A stretch of DNA of 64,000 nucleotides, taken from contig JAJFHV010000013.1 in assembly GCA_021775415.1 (NCBI GenBank), forward strand, positions 434,001 to 498,000, written 5' to 3'. A model generated the notes under the pieces. That model did not search any database, was not told the origin of the DNA, and saw only the letters and a list, made by a program, of their open reading frames with translations. Of the stretch, positions 18,602-27,335 are shown piece after piece. The stretch is from Hyphomicrobiales bacterium. GTDB taxonomy: Bacteria > Pseudomonadota > Alphaproteobacteria > Rhizobiales > Rhizobiaceae. The stretch's first letter is position 1. Each line of letters starts with the position of its first letter. Position numbers and translations under genes: made by a program.

Positions 18602-18642
18602 AGATATCCCAATTCTGCGGTCACAACCGGGTAACCGGCTGA

Positions 18643-19215
18643 CTAATCCTTCTCTATCTCGACATCCAGGTCCTTGGCTTGTTCATATGTACCTGCTTTC
18701 AACTTCAGGCTGTCTTCGAGGATCGATGCAAGGGCAGCAATGCTGACAAGAAAGCCCGAGATTGGAACAATTGAGATCGCATATTTTTTGGGCATGTAGT
18801 TCGGCTTGAAGACAAACTGCCCATCTTCCCATGCGAAATACCACATCTCCCAGTATTTCCCGCCCATGGTGGTTACCGCTTCCACCCCATAAATGATCAT
18901 GATGAGGCCCAGGCCGAATATGACCAGCGACCAGAATTGCTGAATGAAAAAGGCGCCTTTGAGAGGCAGCCGGGAGTAAATCAGGTCCAGAGCGATGTGA
19001 TCCTTGTCCCGAACCGTCAGGGCAAGGGCCAGAAACACCAACCAGATATTGCTGAGAACCGTCAGTAAGTCACCCCAGACTGGAGGGTCCTCAAAGACAT
19101 AACGCATTACAACGGAATAGACTGTGAAGATGACCATCAGCAGCAGCAGGATGGCACAGAAAGCGGTTAGTATCTTCTTGACGGCACTATCAATGGACTT
19201 GGCAATTTCTAACAT
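18643..19215 (-). CDS. TRAP transporter small permease (DctQ)
   Basis: A 190-aa inner-membrane protein with four hydrophobic helices (residues about 16-37, 47-68, 88-110 and 135-157), the DctQ layout. The block FEDPPVWGDLLTVLSNIWLVFLA carries the W-x-x-x-L-x pattern seen in small permeases. It partners the large permease next door; its start overlaps the dctM stop (TAATG), implying coupled translation. The loop between helices 3 and 4 (GGKYWEMWYFAWEDGQFVFK) is longer than usual and matches the subgroup used with DctP proteins of the mannitol/chloroaromatic-type clusters. It is the last gene of dctP-dctM-dctQ. Confidence 0.92.
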   Translation of the reverse strand: MLEIAKSIDSAVKKILTAFCAILLLLMVIFTVYSVVMRYVFEDPPVWGDLLTVLSNIWLVFLALALTVRDKDHIALDLIYSRLPLKGAFFIQQFWSLVIFGLGLIMIIYGVEAVTTMGGKYWEMWYFAWEDGQFVFKPNYMPKKYAISIVPISGFLVSIAALASILEDSLKLKAGTYEQAKDLDVEIEKD

Positions 19216-20504
19216 TACTTCACAAACCCAAGTACTTTAGGAAGATACATGGTGATATCCGGCACGATGATCAGTACGAACAGCAGCGCAAACAGAGCGA
19301 CAAGGTAAGGAACCATCGCCACGGCCACCTTTTCCAGCCGCACTTTCGCAATTGCACCCGCAGTAAAGAACGCCACACCAACCGGCGGCGTGACAGACCC
19401 GATCAGAAACCCGACAACCACGACCAGCGCGGCCTGAACATCTTGATAGCCAGCCTTCACCATCACATCGACCAGAACCGGGCCAACCACAATGATGTTG
19501 GCTGCAGAGTCCATGACCATTCCCAACAGGCAAATGAACAATACCAGCACCAGAGCGAACAACAGCGGATTATGGGTGTAGCTTAGCAGCCATTGTTCCA
19601 GCTCGTTGATGGCGCCCAGGGAAGTCAGGAGCCAGCTGAATGGACCCGAAGCCGCGATAATGATGAACACCATTGCCGAATTGCGGAAAGCGCGGACAAA
19701 CGCACCTTTGCAATTGGACCAGGTAATAGTGCGATAGATGAAAAGCCCGACGAAAAGCGCGATGGTTGCGGTGAGCGCACCGGCTTCAACAACGCCTGCA
19801 ATACCGAATACGACTGACCCTACCAGCACAATGGGAATGAGTAGCGCAAAGGAGGATTTGTAACTAACGATTGCAAGCGCTTTGAAACTGAAGGGCTCTT
19901 CACTGCGCTCGAAATTGTTGCGCTTCGCTATGAAGTAATTGATCACCATGAGCAACAAGCCAATCATGATGCCGGGTATGATGCCGCCAGCGAACAATGC
20001 ACCCACCGAAATACCGCCTGCATTCGCCAGAACAATCATCATGATCGAAGGTGGGATAATCCCACCGATAGTGGAACTGACCGCAGTAATTGCCGCGGCA
20101 AATGCCGGAGGATAGCCTGCCCGCTTCATAGCTGGCACCATTAGCGATCCGACCGTGGCTGTATCGGCGACCACCGATCCATTCATTCCCGCAAAGAACA
20201 TGCTGACCAAGACATTCGCCTGCGCCATGCTGCCCCGCATCCGCCCGATCAGGCGCTGACTCAATTCCACCAACCTGTCGGTGATTGTGGCACTGGTCAT
20301 CAGCTCGCCGGTCAGCATGAAAAACGGGATCGCAGTCAGCGGAACTGCATCTATGGCACTGAACATCTGGCTGGGGATCAGGATCATCGGGGCGGCATCG
20401 GTGATCAGGATGTAAACAACCGGGATCAGGATCAAGGTAAAGCCGACAGGTGCGCCCAGAAGGATTAGCAGAACAAGTATGCTAAGAAGCAGGATGCTTT
20501 CCAT
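19215..20504 (-). CDS. TRAP transporter large permease (DctM)
   Basis: A 429-aa inner-membrane protein with about 12 hydrophobic segments, the sodium-coupled transport subunit of a tripartite ATP-independent periplasmic transporter. Family blocks include GAPVGFTLILIPVVYI, FFMLTGELMTSATITDRLV, FAGMNGSVVADTATVGSLM and SSTIGGIIPPSIMMIVLANA. The C-terminal half repeats the fold with GMVMDSAANIIVVGPVLV and IGSVTPPVGVAFFTAGAIA. The gene precedes dctQ with a one-base overlap and follows dctP after 130 bases. Substrate specificity lies in DctP, so the permease does not reveal the cargo. Confidence 0.95.
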   Translation of the reverse strand: MESILLLSILVLLILLGAPVGFTLILIPVVYILITDAAPMILIPSQMFSAIDAVPLTAIPFFMLTGELMTSATITDRLVELSQRLIGRMRGSMAQANVLVSMFFAGMNGSVVADTATVGSLMVPAMKRAGYPPAFAAAITAVSSTIGGIIPPSIMMIVLANAGGISVGALFAGGIIPGIMIGLLLMVINYFIAKRNNFERSEEPFSFKALAIVSYKSSFALLIPIVLVGSVVFGIAGVVEAGALTATIALFVGLFIYRTITWSNCKGAFVRAFRNSAMVFIIIAASGPFSWLLTSLGAINELEQWLLSYTHNPLLFALVLVLFICLLGMVMDSAANIIVVGPVLVDVMVKAGYQDVQAALVVVVGFLIGSVTPPVGVAFFTAGAIAKVRLEKVAVAMVPYLVALFALLFVLIIVPDITMYLPKVLGFVK

Positions 20505-20634
20505 TTGTGCTTTGTCCTATTACCGCGTGATGGTCCGTTGCGGATCCACAGCGATATGTACCTGCCTGCGGAAATGACGAGGGGCGCAGAGGAAATTCCA
20601 CGCCACCTCAATTTTTATTATAGAGCAGTTTGTC

Positions 20635-21675
20635 TTACAGCGCGCCTGCTTCTTTGAGCTGCGCGATAAAGTCCGTCATTCCCTGCTCTTGAAGCACACG
20701 CTCGGCGGTTGCTGGATCAAAGCTGCCTTTGGCGTTGAGCCAGGCATCGATAGCACCTGCACGCCACTGCTTCATTTCCTCTTCATTCGGAACATACCAT
20801 TCCGTGATTGAGGCTTTGATTTCTTTTTCGCCAGCTTCAACCCAAGCGCGGTCAAGCTCCTGTACCTTCTGGCCAAACGCTTTTGCTGCAGCGTGCAACC
20901 ATTCTTTTTCTTCATCGCTCAGCTTGTCATACTGACCCTTGTCCATTGACAATTGGTTGCCTGACCATGAACCGCCAATTTCGGTGAAGTATTTCGCGAC
21001 TTCATGCAGCTTTGCGACATGCTGCCAAGGTGTTGCAACATACTGACCCGAGACAACACCAGTTTGCAGACCCTGATAAAGTTGTGCCCAGTCATAGGGT
21101 ACCGGAACGGCGCCCCAGTTCTTCACAAGCGTGTACTCGATCGGGCTTTTTGTGACGCGCCACTTGATGCCTTTCATGTCGGAAGGGGCATGCACCGGGC
21201 CATGGGCATTGCCAAGCTGACGGAAGCCACCGCTGGAATAAACGGTGAGACATATATGACCTGCTTCTTCAGCAGCAATGTCACATTGTTTTTTTGCCAG
21301 CCATTCCGAAGAAATTCGGTCGGCATCCTCAATGCTCTTGAAAATATAGGGCAGATCGAAAATTGCCAGCGCAGTACCGAAATTACCGAAGTTTGCAGTG
21401 GAACTTGTCCAGAGCTGCAACAGTCCCTGGTTGGCCTGCTCACCGCAGGATTGCTCGCTACACAGCGACTTGCGGTAATGTGGTTCGATGGTCAACTGCC
21501 CGCCGGACGCTTCCTTTATTGTCGGGATTAGCGCTTGATCGATTGCATCGCCAATCGGCATCCCTAAAAAGCCTACGGTTCCTAGTTTTAGAACTTTTTC
21601 TGCACTTGCACTTTCGACCCCCATTACCAAGACAGCGGTCGCGAGAGCTGCTTTCCAAATTGAACTTTTTTTCAT
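20635..21675 (-). CDS. TRAP transporter substrate-binding protein (DctP)
   Basis: A 346-aa periplasmic solute receptor. A Sec signal peptide (MKKSSIWKAALATAVLVMG, cleavage near ESASA) precedes the two-lobed DctP fold; the family block GIKWRVTKSPIEYTLVKNWG, with the Arg that usually binds the ligand carboxylate, and the segment VSGQYVATPWQHVAKLHEVAKYF are present. Two Cys at CSEQSC may form a disulfide. The start at 21675 is supported by AAAGGGAG at 21681-21688; an upstream in-frame start would bury the signal peptide. An organic acid or amino acid is the likely cargo. Convergent with the fusion gene, so co-regulation is possible but not shown. Confidence 0.93.
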   Translation of the reverse strand: MKKSSIWKAALATAVLVMGVESASAEKVLKLGTVGFLGMPIGDAIDQALIPTIKEASGGQLTIEPHYRKSLCSEQSCGEQANQGLLQLWTSSTANFGNFGTALAIFDLPYIFKSIEDADRISSEWLAKKQCDIAAEEAGHICLTVYSSGGFRQLGNAHGPVHAPSDMKGIKWRVTKSPIEYTLVKNWGAVPVPYDWAQLYQGLQTGVVSGQYVATPWQHVAKLHEVAKYFTEIGGSWSGNQLSMDKGQYDKLSDEEKEWLHAAAKAFGQKVQELDRAWVEAGEKEIKASITEWYVPNEEEMKQWRAGAIDAWLNAKGSFDPATAERVLQEQGMTDFIAQLKEAGAL

Positions 21676-22091
21676 GTGTATTCTCCCTTTAACAGGCCAA
21701 GCGCCTGTGCTTTGCCAATAAACTCCTTGTTTCATCATTTACTCATGAGATGGCGTACAACAGGTACAGAAAGCTCGATTAATAAGGACAGATTCGCCAA
21801 ATTTCAAAACCTATTAGTTAGAAAATTGAATACCATTACAAATAATTCATTATGTATTTCAATCTGTTAAGTGACTCATTTCGCTAATTTATCACTCTGT
21901 TGCTTTGGAGAGAGCAGCTAGGCAGTTGCGCATCTGTCCCTACCAAACCAGAAAACTGCTCCTTACTTCCGTTCACAAAATTTGGATAAGAAATGGAGCC
22001 CCGTTTTATCGTGTGTGGAAATTTTGTTTGATAAGATTTGGCGATTGAACATAGGACGCAACACTGGAAGTGCTGAGTTAGAAAGGCTGAA
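21676..22091. promoter_or_regulatory. Divergent intergenic region upstream of dctP and the epoxide hydrolase
   Basis: A 416-base gap, markedly AT-rich between about 21770 and 21900, without a convincing coding frame. It must hold promoters for dctP (minus) and the epoxide hydrolase (plus). I see no palindrome matching those at 15317-15350 and no member of the hairpin repeat family, and cannot assign specific sites. Confidence 0.4.
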
Positions 22092-23318
22092 ATGTCAGGT
22101 ATCAAGCCATTCACTGTCGATGTTCCCGATGAGACAATCGACGTTATTCGTGCGCGTGTTGCTGCATATCCCTGGCATGAAATGCCCGATGACGGGGGAT
22201 GGGAGTACGGGACGAACCTGGATTACCTGAAAGAGTTCTGTGATTATTGGGTAAACGAATTTGATTGGCGAAAACAGGAAGCTGAAATCAATCGATTTTC
22301 GCATTTCAAGGCTCCGGTTGACGGAATCGATCTGCATTACATTCATGAAAAAGGGAGTGGTGAAAATCCCAGGCCACTAATCATCAGTCATGGTTGGCCT
22401 GGTACAATCGTAGAATTTCTGGATTTTATTGATCTTCTCGCGCACCCGGAAAATCATGGCGGAGATGTTGAAGATGCCTTTGACGTCGTGGCTCCTTCCT
22501 TGCCTGGATTTGGATTTTCCGGTCGACCTCCACGGCCTTATGGCCCGCGGAAAATGGCGAGTGTTTTTAATGCGCTGATGACAGAAACATTGGGGTATGA
22601 ATCCTACATTGCACAAGGCGGAGACTGGGGCGGCGCCATATCAAGCTGGCTTGGATTTGACCATGCCCCTGCCTGCCGTGCAATCCATATCAATATTCTC
22701 ACCATGCGCCACAAGGATGGACCACAAGGTTCAGAAGAAGAGGCTTGGGCTACCGCATTTGAGCAAGATCAAATCATGCAGAACGGTTACCGCACGCAGC
22801 AAGCTACCAAGCCACAAACCTTGAGCTATGCGATGATGGATAGCCCGGTGGGTATTGCTGCATGGATTTTGGAAAAGATGAACGCCTGGTCCGATACCCT
22901 CGGAGACGATGTTGAAAGCGTCTACACCAAGGATCAGCTCCTGACCAATATCATGGTCTATATCGTAACGCGCACTTTCAACACGGCCTCATGGATCTAC
23001 TACGGACGAAGGGAAGAAGGGGGTAGAGTTTTGTCTCCCAACGGCAAGCGCGTGGAAGTGCCAACAAGCTGCGCCCTGTTTCCTGCTGAGCTATTGGCTT
23101 GGCCACCACGCAGCTACGCGGAACGGATTTACAATATTACCCAATGGACGGAAATGTCCCGAGGAGGGCACTTCGCGGCTATGGAGCAACCCGATTTGCT
23201 GATCGAGGATATCCGCAAATTTGCGCGAAGCTTGGACAAGGCGGAGAATTTGAAATCAAAAGGACGACGACATGGAAATGACGAAAGCCGAATTTCACAG
23301 GATTCGGGACAGGGCTAA
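22092..23318 (+). CDS. Epoxide hydrolase, EHN-domain alpha/beta hydrolase
   Basis: A 408-aa soluble hydrolase that opens epoxides to diols. An N-terminal EHN domain (residues 1-110, PFTVDVPDETIDVIRARVAA, and DYLKEFCDYWVNEFDWR) precedes the alpha/beta fold with the oxyanion motif HGWP (100-103), the nucleophile Asp178 in QGGDWGG, and the catalytic His in RGGHFAAMEQP. Length matches microsomal-type bacterial epoxide hydrolases. The start has AAAGGCTG just upstream. Its last 47 bases overlap the aldehyde dehydrogenase gene, so the two are co-transcribed and probably act in one route, for example diol to aldehyde to acid. No signal peptide. Confidence 0.92.
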   Translation: MSGIKPFTVDVPDETIDVIRARVAAYPWHEMPDDGGWEYGTNLDYLKEFCDYWVNEFDWRKQEAEINRFSHFKAPVDGIDLHYIHEKGSGENPRPLIISHGWPGTIVEFLDFIDLLAHPENHGGDVEDAFDVVAPSLPGFGFSGRPPRPYGPRKMASVFNALMTETLGYESYIAQGGDWGGAISSWLGFDHAPACRAIHINILTMRHKDGPQGSEEEAWATAFEQDQIMQNGYRTQQATKPQTLSYAMMDSPVGIAAWILEKMNAWSDTLGDDVESVYTKDQLLTNIMVYIVTRTFNTASWIYYGRREEGGRVLSPNGKRVEVPTSCALFPAELLAWPPRSYAERIYNITQWTEMSRGGHFAAMEQPDLLIEDIRKFARSLDKAENLKSKGRRHGNDESRISQDSGQG

Positions 23319-24768
23319 ATTAAATACGCAAGCCTTCATAGATGGAAAGTTCTGTGATGCTTCAGATGGCAAAAAACTTGAAACAATAAACCCCGCAACT
23401 GGCGAAACTATTACAGCATTCACCCATTGCGGCGCTGCCGATGTGGACCGTGCGGTAAAAGCCGCAAGAAGGGTCTTCAATGAAGGCACCTGGTCCCGAT
23501 CTGCACCAGAGCACCGCAAGGAAGTGCTGCTGAAACTTGCGGATCTGGTGGAGCAAAACAAGGATGAGTTGGCAGTCCTGGAAAGTATGGATGCCGGTAA
23601 AACCATCACGGATTGCCTTCATGAAGTGGGAACCGAAGCAGTCGCTTTTTTCCGCTGGTATGCAGAGCTTGCAGACAAAACCTTCGGCAAAATCGCACCA
23701 ACTGGCGAAGACGCACTTGCACTTGTTGTAAAGGAGCCTGCAGGGGTTGCTGGCGCCATCCTGCCGTGGAACTTCCCGTTCTTGATGGCCGTGTGGAAAA
23801 TCGCCCCGGCTCTGGCGGCAGGCTGCTCCATTGTGGTCAAACCGGCTGAACAAACCCCGCTTAGCACAATAAAGCTTGCTGAATTGATTGGTGAAGCAGG
23901 TATTCCCGACGGTGTCGTCAACATCCTCCCAGGACTTGGAGAAACTGCCGGACAGGCAATCGGACTCCACAATGACATCGACATCGTCTCGTTTACCGGA
24001 TCGACCGAAGTTGGACGCATGTTCATGCGTTATTCCGGTGACAGCAATCTGAAAAGCATTGGTCTGGAAATGGGGGGTAAAAGCCCGTTTATCGTTCTTG
24101 ATGATGCAGACATTAATGACGATCTCATTGAGCATTCCGCTATGGCCGCTTTCTGGAATGGAGGTCAAAACTGCTCCGCCAACATGCGTCAGATCATAGC
24201 TGAACCATTAGTCGATACGTTTATGGAAAAGATGCTTAAGCGGGTTTCAGAATTCAAACTGGGCGATCCGCTGGATCCTGAAACCACGATCGGTTCGATG
24301 ATTACCAGCGACCACAAAGACATGGTGATGGGCTACATAAAAAAGGGAAACGCCGAAGGGGCAAATCTTCTTGTTGGTGGGGATTCAGATAGAGCCGGTT
24401 ATTTCATTGAGCCAACTGTGTTTGATAGCGTAACCAATGACATGACCATTGCCCGGGAGGAAATCTTCGGCCCGGTGTTGGGAGTAATGCCGGTTAAAAC
24501 CATGGAGGAAGCACTTTTTATTGCCAGTGATACCGACTATGGCCTTCATGCCAGTGTGTTTACCCGGGACATAGATCGAGCGATTTCAATGGCGCGGAAA
24601 CTCCCTTGCGGAACTGTCTCTGTAAACGGATTTTCCGAAGGAGACATTAAAACACCGTTTGGTGGTTACAAACAATCCGGCTCTTTGGCCCGCGACAATG
24701 GCACTGAAGCACTGGAACAATACCTTCAAACCAAGACGATCTGGATTGCTACACAGCCGGTATGTTGA
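23272..24768 (+). CDS. NAD(P)-dependent aldehyde dehydrogenase, PuuC-like
   Basis: A 498-aa ALDH-superfamily enzyme. The catalytic Cys is C301 in NGGQNCSANM, the general-base Glu lies in GLEMGGKSPFIV, and the cofactor loop is FTGSTEVG. The N- and C-terminal blocks (YWF-type end replaced by DIKTPFGGYKQSGSLARDNG then LEQYLQTKTIWIA) resemble gamma-glutamyl-gamma-aminobutyraldehyde dehydrogenase (PuuC), so it could complete the polyamine route whose PuuA- and PuuB-like genes lie at 51-56 kb. The gene starts inside the epoxide hydrolase gene with a 47-base overlap; AAAGGACGACGAC forms the RBS. Another ATG at 23278 is possible. A MocR regulator follows. Confidence 0.92.
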   Translation: MEMTKAEFHRIRDRAKLNTQAFIDGKFCDASDGKKLETINPATGETITAFTHCGAADVDRAVKAARRVFNEGTWSRSAPEHRKEVLLKLADLVEQNKDELAVLESMDAGKTITDCLHEVGTEAVAFFRWYAELADKTFGKIAPTGEDALALVVKEPAGVAGAILPWNFPFLMAVWKIAPALAAGCSIVVKPAEQTPLSTIKLAELIGEAGIPDGVVNILPGLGETAGQAIGLHNDIDIVSFTGSTEVGRMFMRYSGDSNLKSIGLEMGGKSPFIVLDDADINDDLIEHSAMAAFWNGGQNCSANMRQIIAEPLVDTFMEKMLKRVSEFKLGDPLDPETTIGSMITSDHKDMVMGYIKKGNAEGANLLVGGDSDRAGYFIEPTVFDSVTNDMTIAREEIFGPVLGVMPVKTMEEALFIASDTDYGLHASVFTRDIDRAISMARKLPCGTVSVNGFSEGDIKTPFGGYKQSGSLARDNGTEALEQYLQTKTIWIATQPVC

Positions 24769-24891
24769 GCCTGGATCGATACCTCCCCATCGAGAACGAT
24801 CAAGTTTGCTGAATACCCGTCAATTGCCAGACAACTCAATGCCATGTTAGATTTCAGCCGCGCATTTGCTCGATGATGAAAGAGGCCAGGA

Positions 24892-26367
24892 GTGGACAGT
24901 TCTGTGATCAAGTCGGAAATTGAACACGTCAGCGCACAACAAATCGGCAAGAAAGATCTCGTACGCCGGGCAATTTGCTCGCGAATTGTTGAAGGTATCT
25001 ATCGAAAAGGCGAGAAAGTTCCGTCCTGTCGCGAGATTGCCGAGCAACTTCGGGTTTCAAAAAACAGCGCTTATGAAGCCTATTCCGGTCTTGTTGGTTT
25101 GGGAATTCTGGCATCTCAAAATCGCTCCGGATTCACTGTGGGCATGGAAATTCCGGACCTGGAGATCAAGGAGCAACTTGGTGATCTCGCCGAGCCAAGA
25201 TCACCGGAAAAATTAATAATCGGCAGTAATCTGCCCGACAGAAATATGCGTGCGTACCAGCCCAGAAACTGGACTAAATTCGAATTCCCATTTGTATACA
25301 ACCAGATTGATACAGAGCTGTTTCCGATCGAGGCTTGGCGCGAATGTTCCAGATTGGCACTTGGACGCAATGCACTGCCAATCTGGACCAGTGAAGCAGT
25401 AGATGTCGATTGCCCGGATCTGATATTTCAACTTCGCCAGCGCCTGCTTCATTATCGAGGCATCAATGCAGCTGAGGACGAAATCCTGGTGACTGTCGGC
25501 GCGCAACATGCGTTGTGCATCATCAGTACATTATTTGCCGAAGACAAACGCCCAATTGCATTTGAGAACCCTGGTTATCAAGAAGCCCGGCATCTGTTTC
25601 ATCTTTACAGAAACAAGATCGCTCCGGTTCCCGTAGATGCACATGGCCTTGACCCGGACAAATTACCAAAGGATTTCAAATTCGCCTACCTCACCCCTGG
25701 ATGCCAATTCCCTTCCATGGTTACAATGCCGGAAAGTCGCCGCGAAACTGTTTTACAGAAGGCGGAAACAGCAAACGCATTCATTGTTGAAGACGATTAT
25801 GAAGTTGGCTTGCTGGGACATGTAAAACCAAGCCCTGCGCTAAAATCTCGTGATAGAAACGGGACGGTGATTTATGTTGGCAGTCTGTCCAAAACCCTTT
25901 CACCCAGCATACGCATGGGATTTATTGTAGCGCATCGCGATATAATTGAATCCGCCAAGACAATCCGATGCCTGACGGTTCGACATCCACCAAGTATTGT
26001 GCAGGAAACTACCGCGATGTTTTTGGCGCACGGATATCATGATGTTCACTTGAACAAACTCAGGGAAATTTATTCCCAGCGCTGGCACATCATGCGCGAG
26101 GGCATAGCAGAACATCTGCCAATGTTTTCCCCTGGGCACGCGGTTGGCGGAACATCTTTCTGGTTGACCGGACCAGAAAATTTTGACGCAAACCTCTTTG
26201 CGCAACGCCTTCAAAAACGCGGAGTTCTAATAGAGCCTGGCCACATCTTTTATCATGATGGTCATCCAAAAAATTCATTTCGGATAGGTTTCCCCTCTAT
26301 AGCGACGGAAAAGATCAATCTCGGTCTTCGGTGTATCGGCGAAGAAGCTGAGGCATTTTTGAAGTAG
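24892..26367 (+). CDS. MocR-type transcription factor (GntR HTH + aminotransferase domain)
   Basis: A 491-aa regulator. Residues about 15-90 form a GntR winged helix (VRRAICSRIVEGIYRKGEKV, then SCREIAEQLRVSKNSAYEAY), linked to a class I aminotransferase-like domain that binds PLP; the Schiff-base lysine lies in YVGSLSKTLSPSIRMGF and the PLP-phosphate region in VEDDYEVGLLG. MocR proteins sense PLP or its adducts and often control amine metabolism (PdxR, TauR, GabR). It uses a GTG start with AGGAG close upstream. It follows the PuuC-like dehydrogenase by 123 bases on the same strand, making that unit a candidate target. Confidence 0.92.
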   Translation: MDSSVIKSEIEHVSAQQIGKKDLVRRAICSRIVEGIYRKGEKVPSCREIAEQLRVSKNSAYEAYSGLVGLGILASQNRSGFTVGMEIPDLEIKEQLGDLAEPRSPEKLIIGSNLPDRNMRAYQPRNWTKFEFPFVYNQIDTELFPIEAWRECSRLALGRNALPIWTSEAVDVDCPDLIFQLRQRLLHYRGINAAEDEILVTVGAQHALCIISTLFAEDKRPIAFENPGYQEARHLFHLYRNKIAPVPVDAHGLDPDKLPKDFKFAYLTPGCQFPSMVTMPESRRETVLQKAETANAFIVEDDYEVGLLGHVKPSPALKSRDRNGTVIYVGSLSKTLSPSIRMGFIVAHRDIIESAKTIRCLTVRHPPSIVQETTAMFLAHGYHDVHLNKLREIYSQRWHIMREGIAEHLPMFSPGHAVGGTSFWLTGPENFDANLFAQRLQKRGVLIEPGHIFYHDGHPKNSFRIGFPSIATEKINLGLRCIGEEAEAFLK

Positions 26368-26447
26368 CGTCATGAACCGCTAAATTTTTGCTTGGTAATC
26401 CATTCCGCATGGACAAGCTGTACGTTTGGCCGGGTGGCCACCCGGCA

Positions 26448-27101
26448 TCAGTAGTTTGGATTTGCGATCCACGGTTCATAGACGAGCTGGACGCTTGGCC
26501 GAGACAGGACAGCATCGGCAATTCGCTTGACGTTGGGAAATTCGTCAATGGCAGGATGTCCCCGATCCGACCGCAGCCAGGTGGTCAGCATGAACAGATA
26601 GATATCTGCGGCGCTGAACCGTTCGCGGAGCATCCATTCGTTGTCTCCGATCTGGTCATCAATGACTTTCCATGTTTCCCTGAGCCGACGGTTGCCACGC
26701 CGCTGCGCGCTCGGTTCATCAGCCGGGGTGTCAGCAAACCGGTCCGGATAGTAGGTGAGTTGAAACGCGTTCTGAATCGAGTTGGAGAAATAGACAAGCG
26801 TCTGCAAATAGAGCCCTCGCGCTGGATCATCGACAGCAGGTGCCAACTTCGCCTCCGGATGGCGGTCACACAAGAACACCGTAATCGCGGCGCACTCATA
26901 CATGCCATTGTCGCCCCACTGGAGAACCGGCACCCATCCGTTGGGATTGATTGCCTGTTGCTCGGGCGGGCGGGGCTTATCCATGTCGAGCGTCGTCTGG
27001 ATTAGTTCGTAAGGCGCGCCAATCTCCTCCAGCATTACCCGGGTACCCATAGATGCGCTCTTCAGCGCGTAGAAAAGTTTGTAAGTCACCAAATCCTCCA
27101 T
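26448..27101 (-). CDS. Glutathione S-transferase family protein
   Basis: A 217-aa cytoplasmic protein with an N-terminal thioredoxin-like GST domain (YKLFYALKSASMGTRVMLEE, then NPNGWVPVLQWGD and the glutathione-gamma-glutamyl motif YECAAITVFLCD) and an all-helical C-terminal domain ending in RPSVQLVYEPW. The family motif near the C-terminal N-capping box is RERFSAADIYLFMLTTW. Its substrate is unknown; many such proteins detoxify electrophiles or act in ring degradation. The start at 27101 fits the domain boundary; an in-frame upstream start at 27149 adds 16 unlikely residues. It is oriented against its neighbours. Confidence 0.88.
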   Translation of the reverse strand: MEDLVTYKLFYALKSASMGTRVMLEEIGAPYELIQTTLDMDKPRPPEQQAINPNGWVPVLQWGDNGMYECAAITVFLCDRHPEAKLAPAVDDPARGLYLQTLVYFSNSIQNAFQLTYYPDRFADTPADEPSAQRRGNRRLRETWKVIDDQIGDNEWMLRERFSAADIYLFMLTTWLRSDRGHPAIDEFPNVKRIADAVLSRPSVQLVYEPWIANPNY

Positions 27102-27335
27102 CAACCGGAAGTATTGCCATATCTTGCTGTAATCTCTCAGTAAGTCCACACCCCGGTATGTGGTCTGAGCTCGATTTCATTGCTCCAGGCGGCCTTTCGA
27201 TGTCCGCTTTTGAGGACAATTTGGAATATTGGCAGAAGGCCAAGCTTACAAGCGCCTGCTCGTGTCGCAACAATCTGGTGGCAAAGTTCAATATTTACGA
27301 TATGAGAACTGCAAAAAAGTTTTGAGGAGATAATC

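Noticed and set aside
18643-21675. TRAP transporter as proven partner of the fusion protein
   Set aside because: The genes are convergent and share no visible operator, so a shared substrate is only a guess and is not claimed.
23362-24168. A 268-codon minus-strand frame inside the aldehyde dehydrogenase gene
   Set aside because: It is antisense to a gene with full catalytic motifs, is rich in Cys, Phe and His, and has no family feature.
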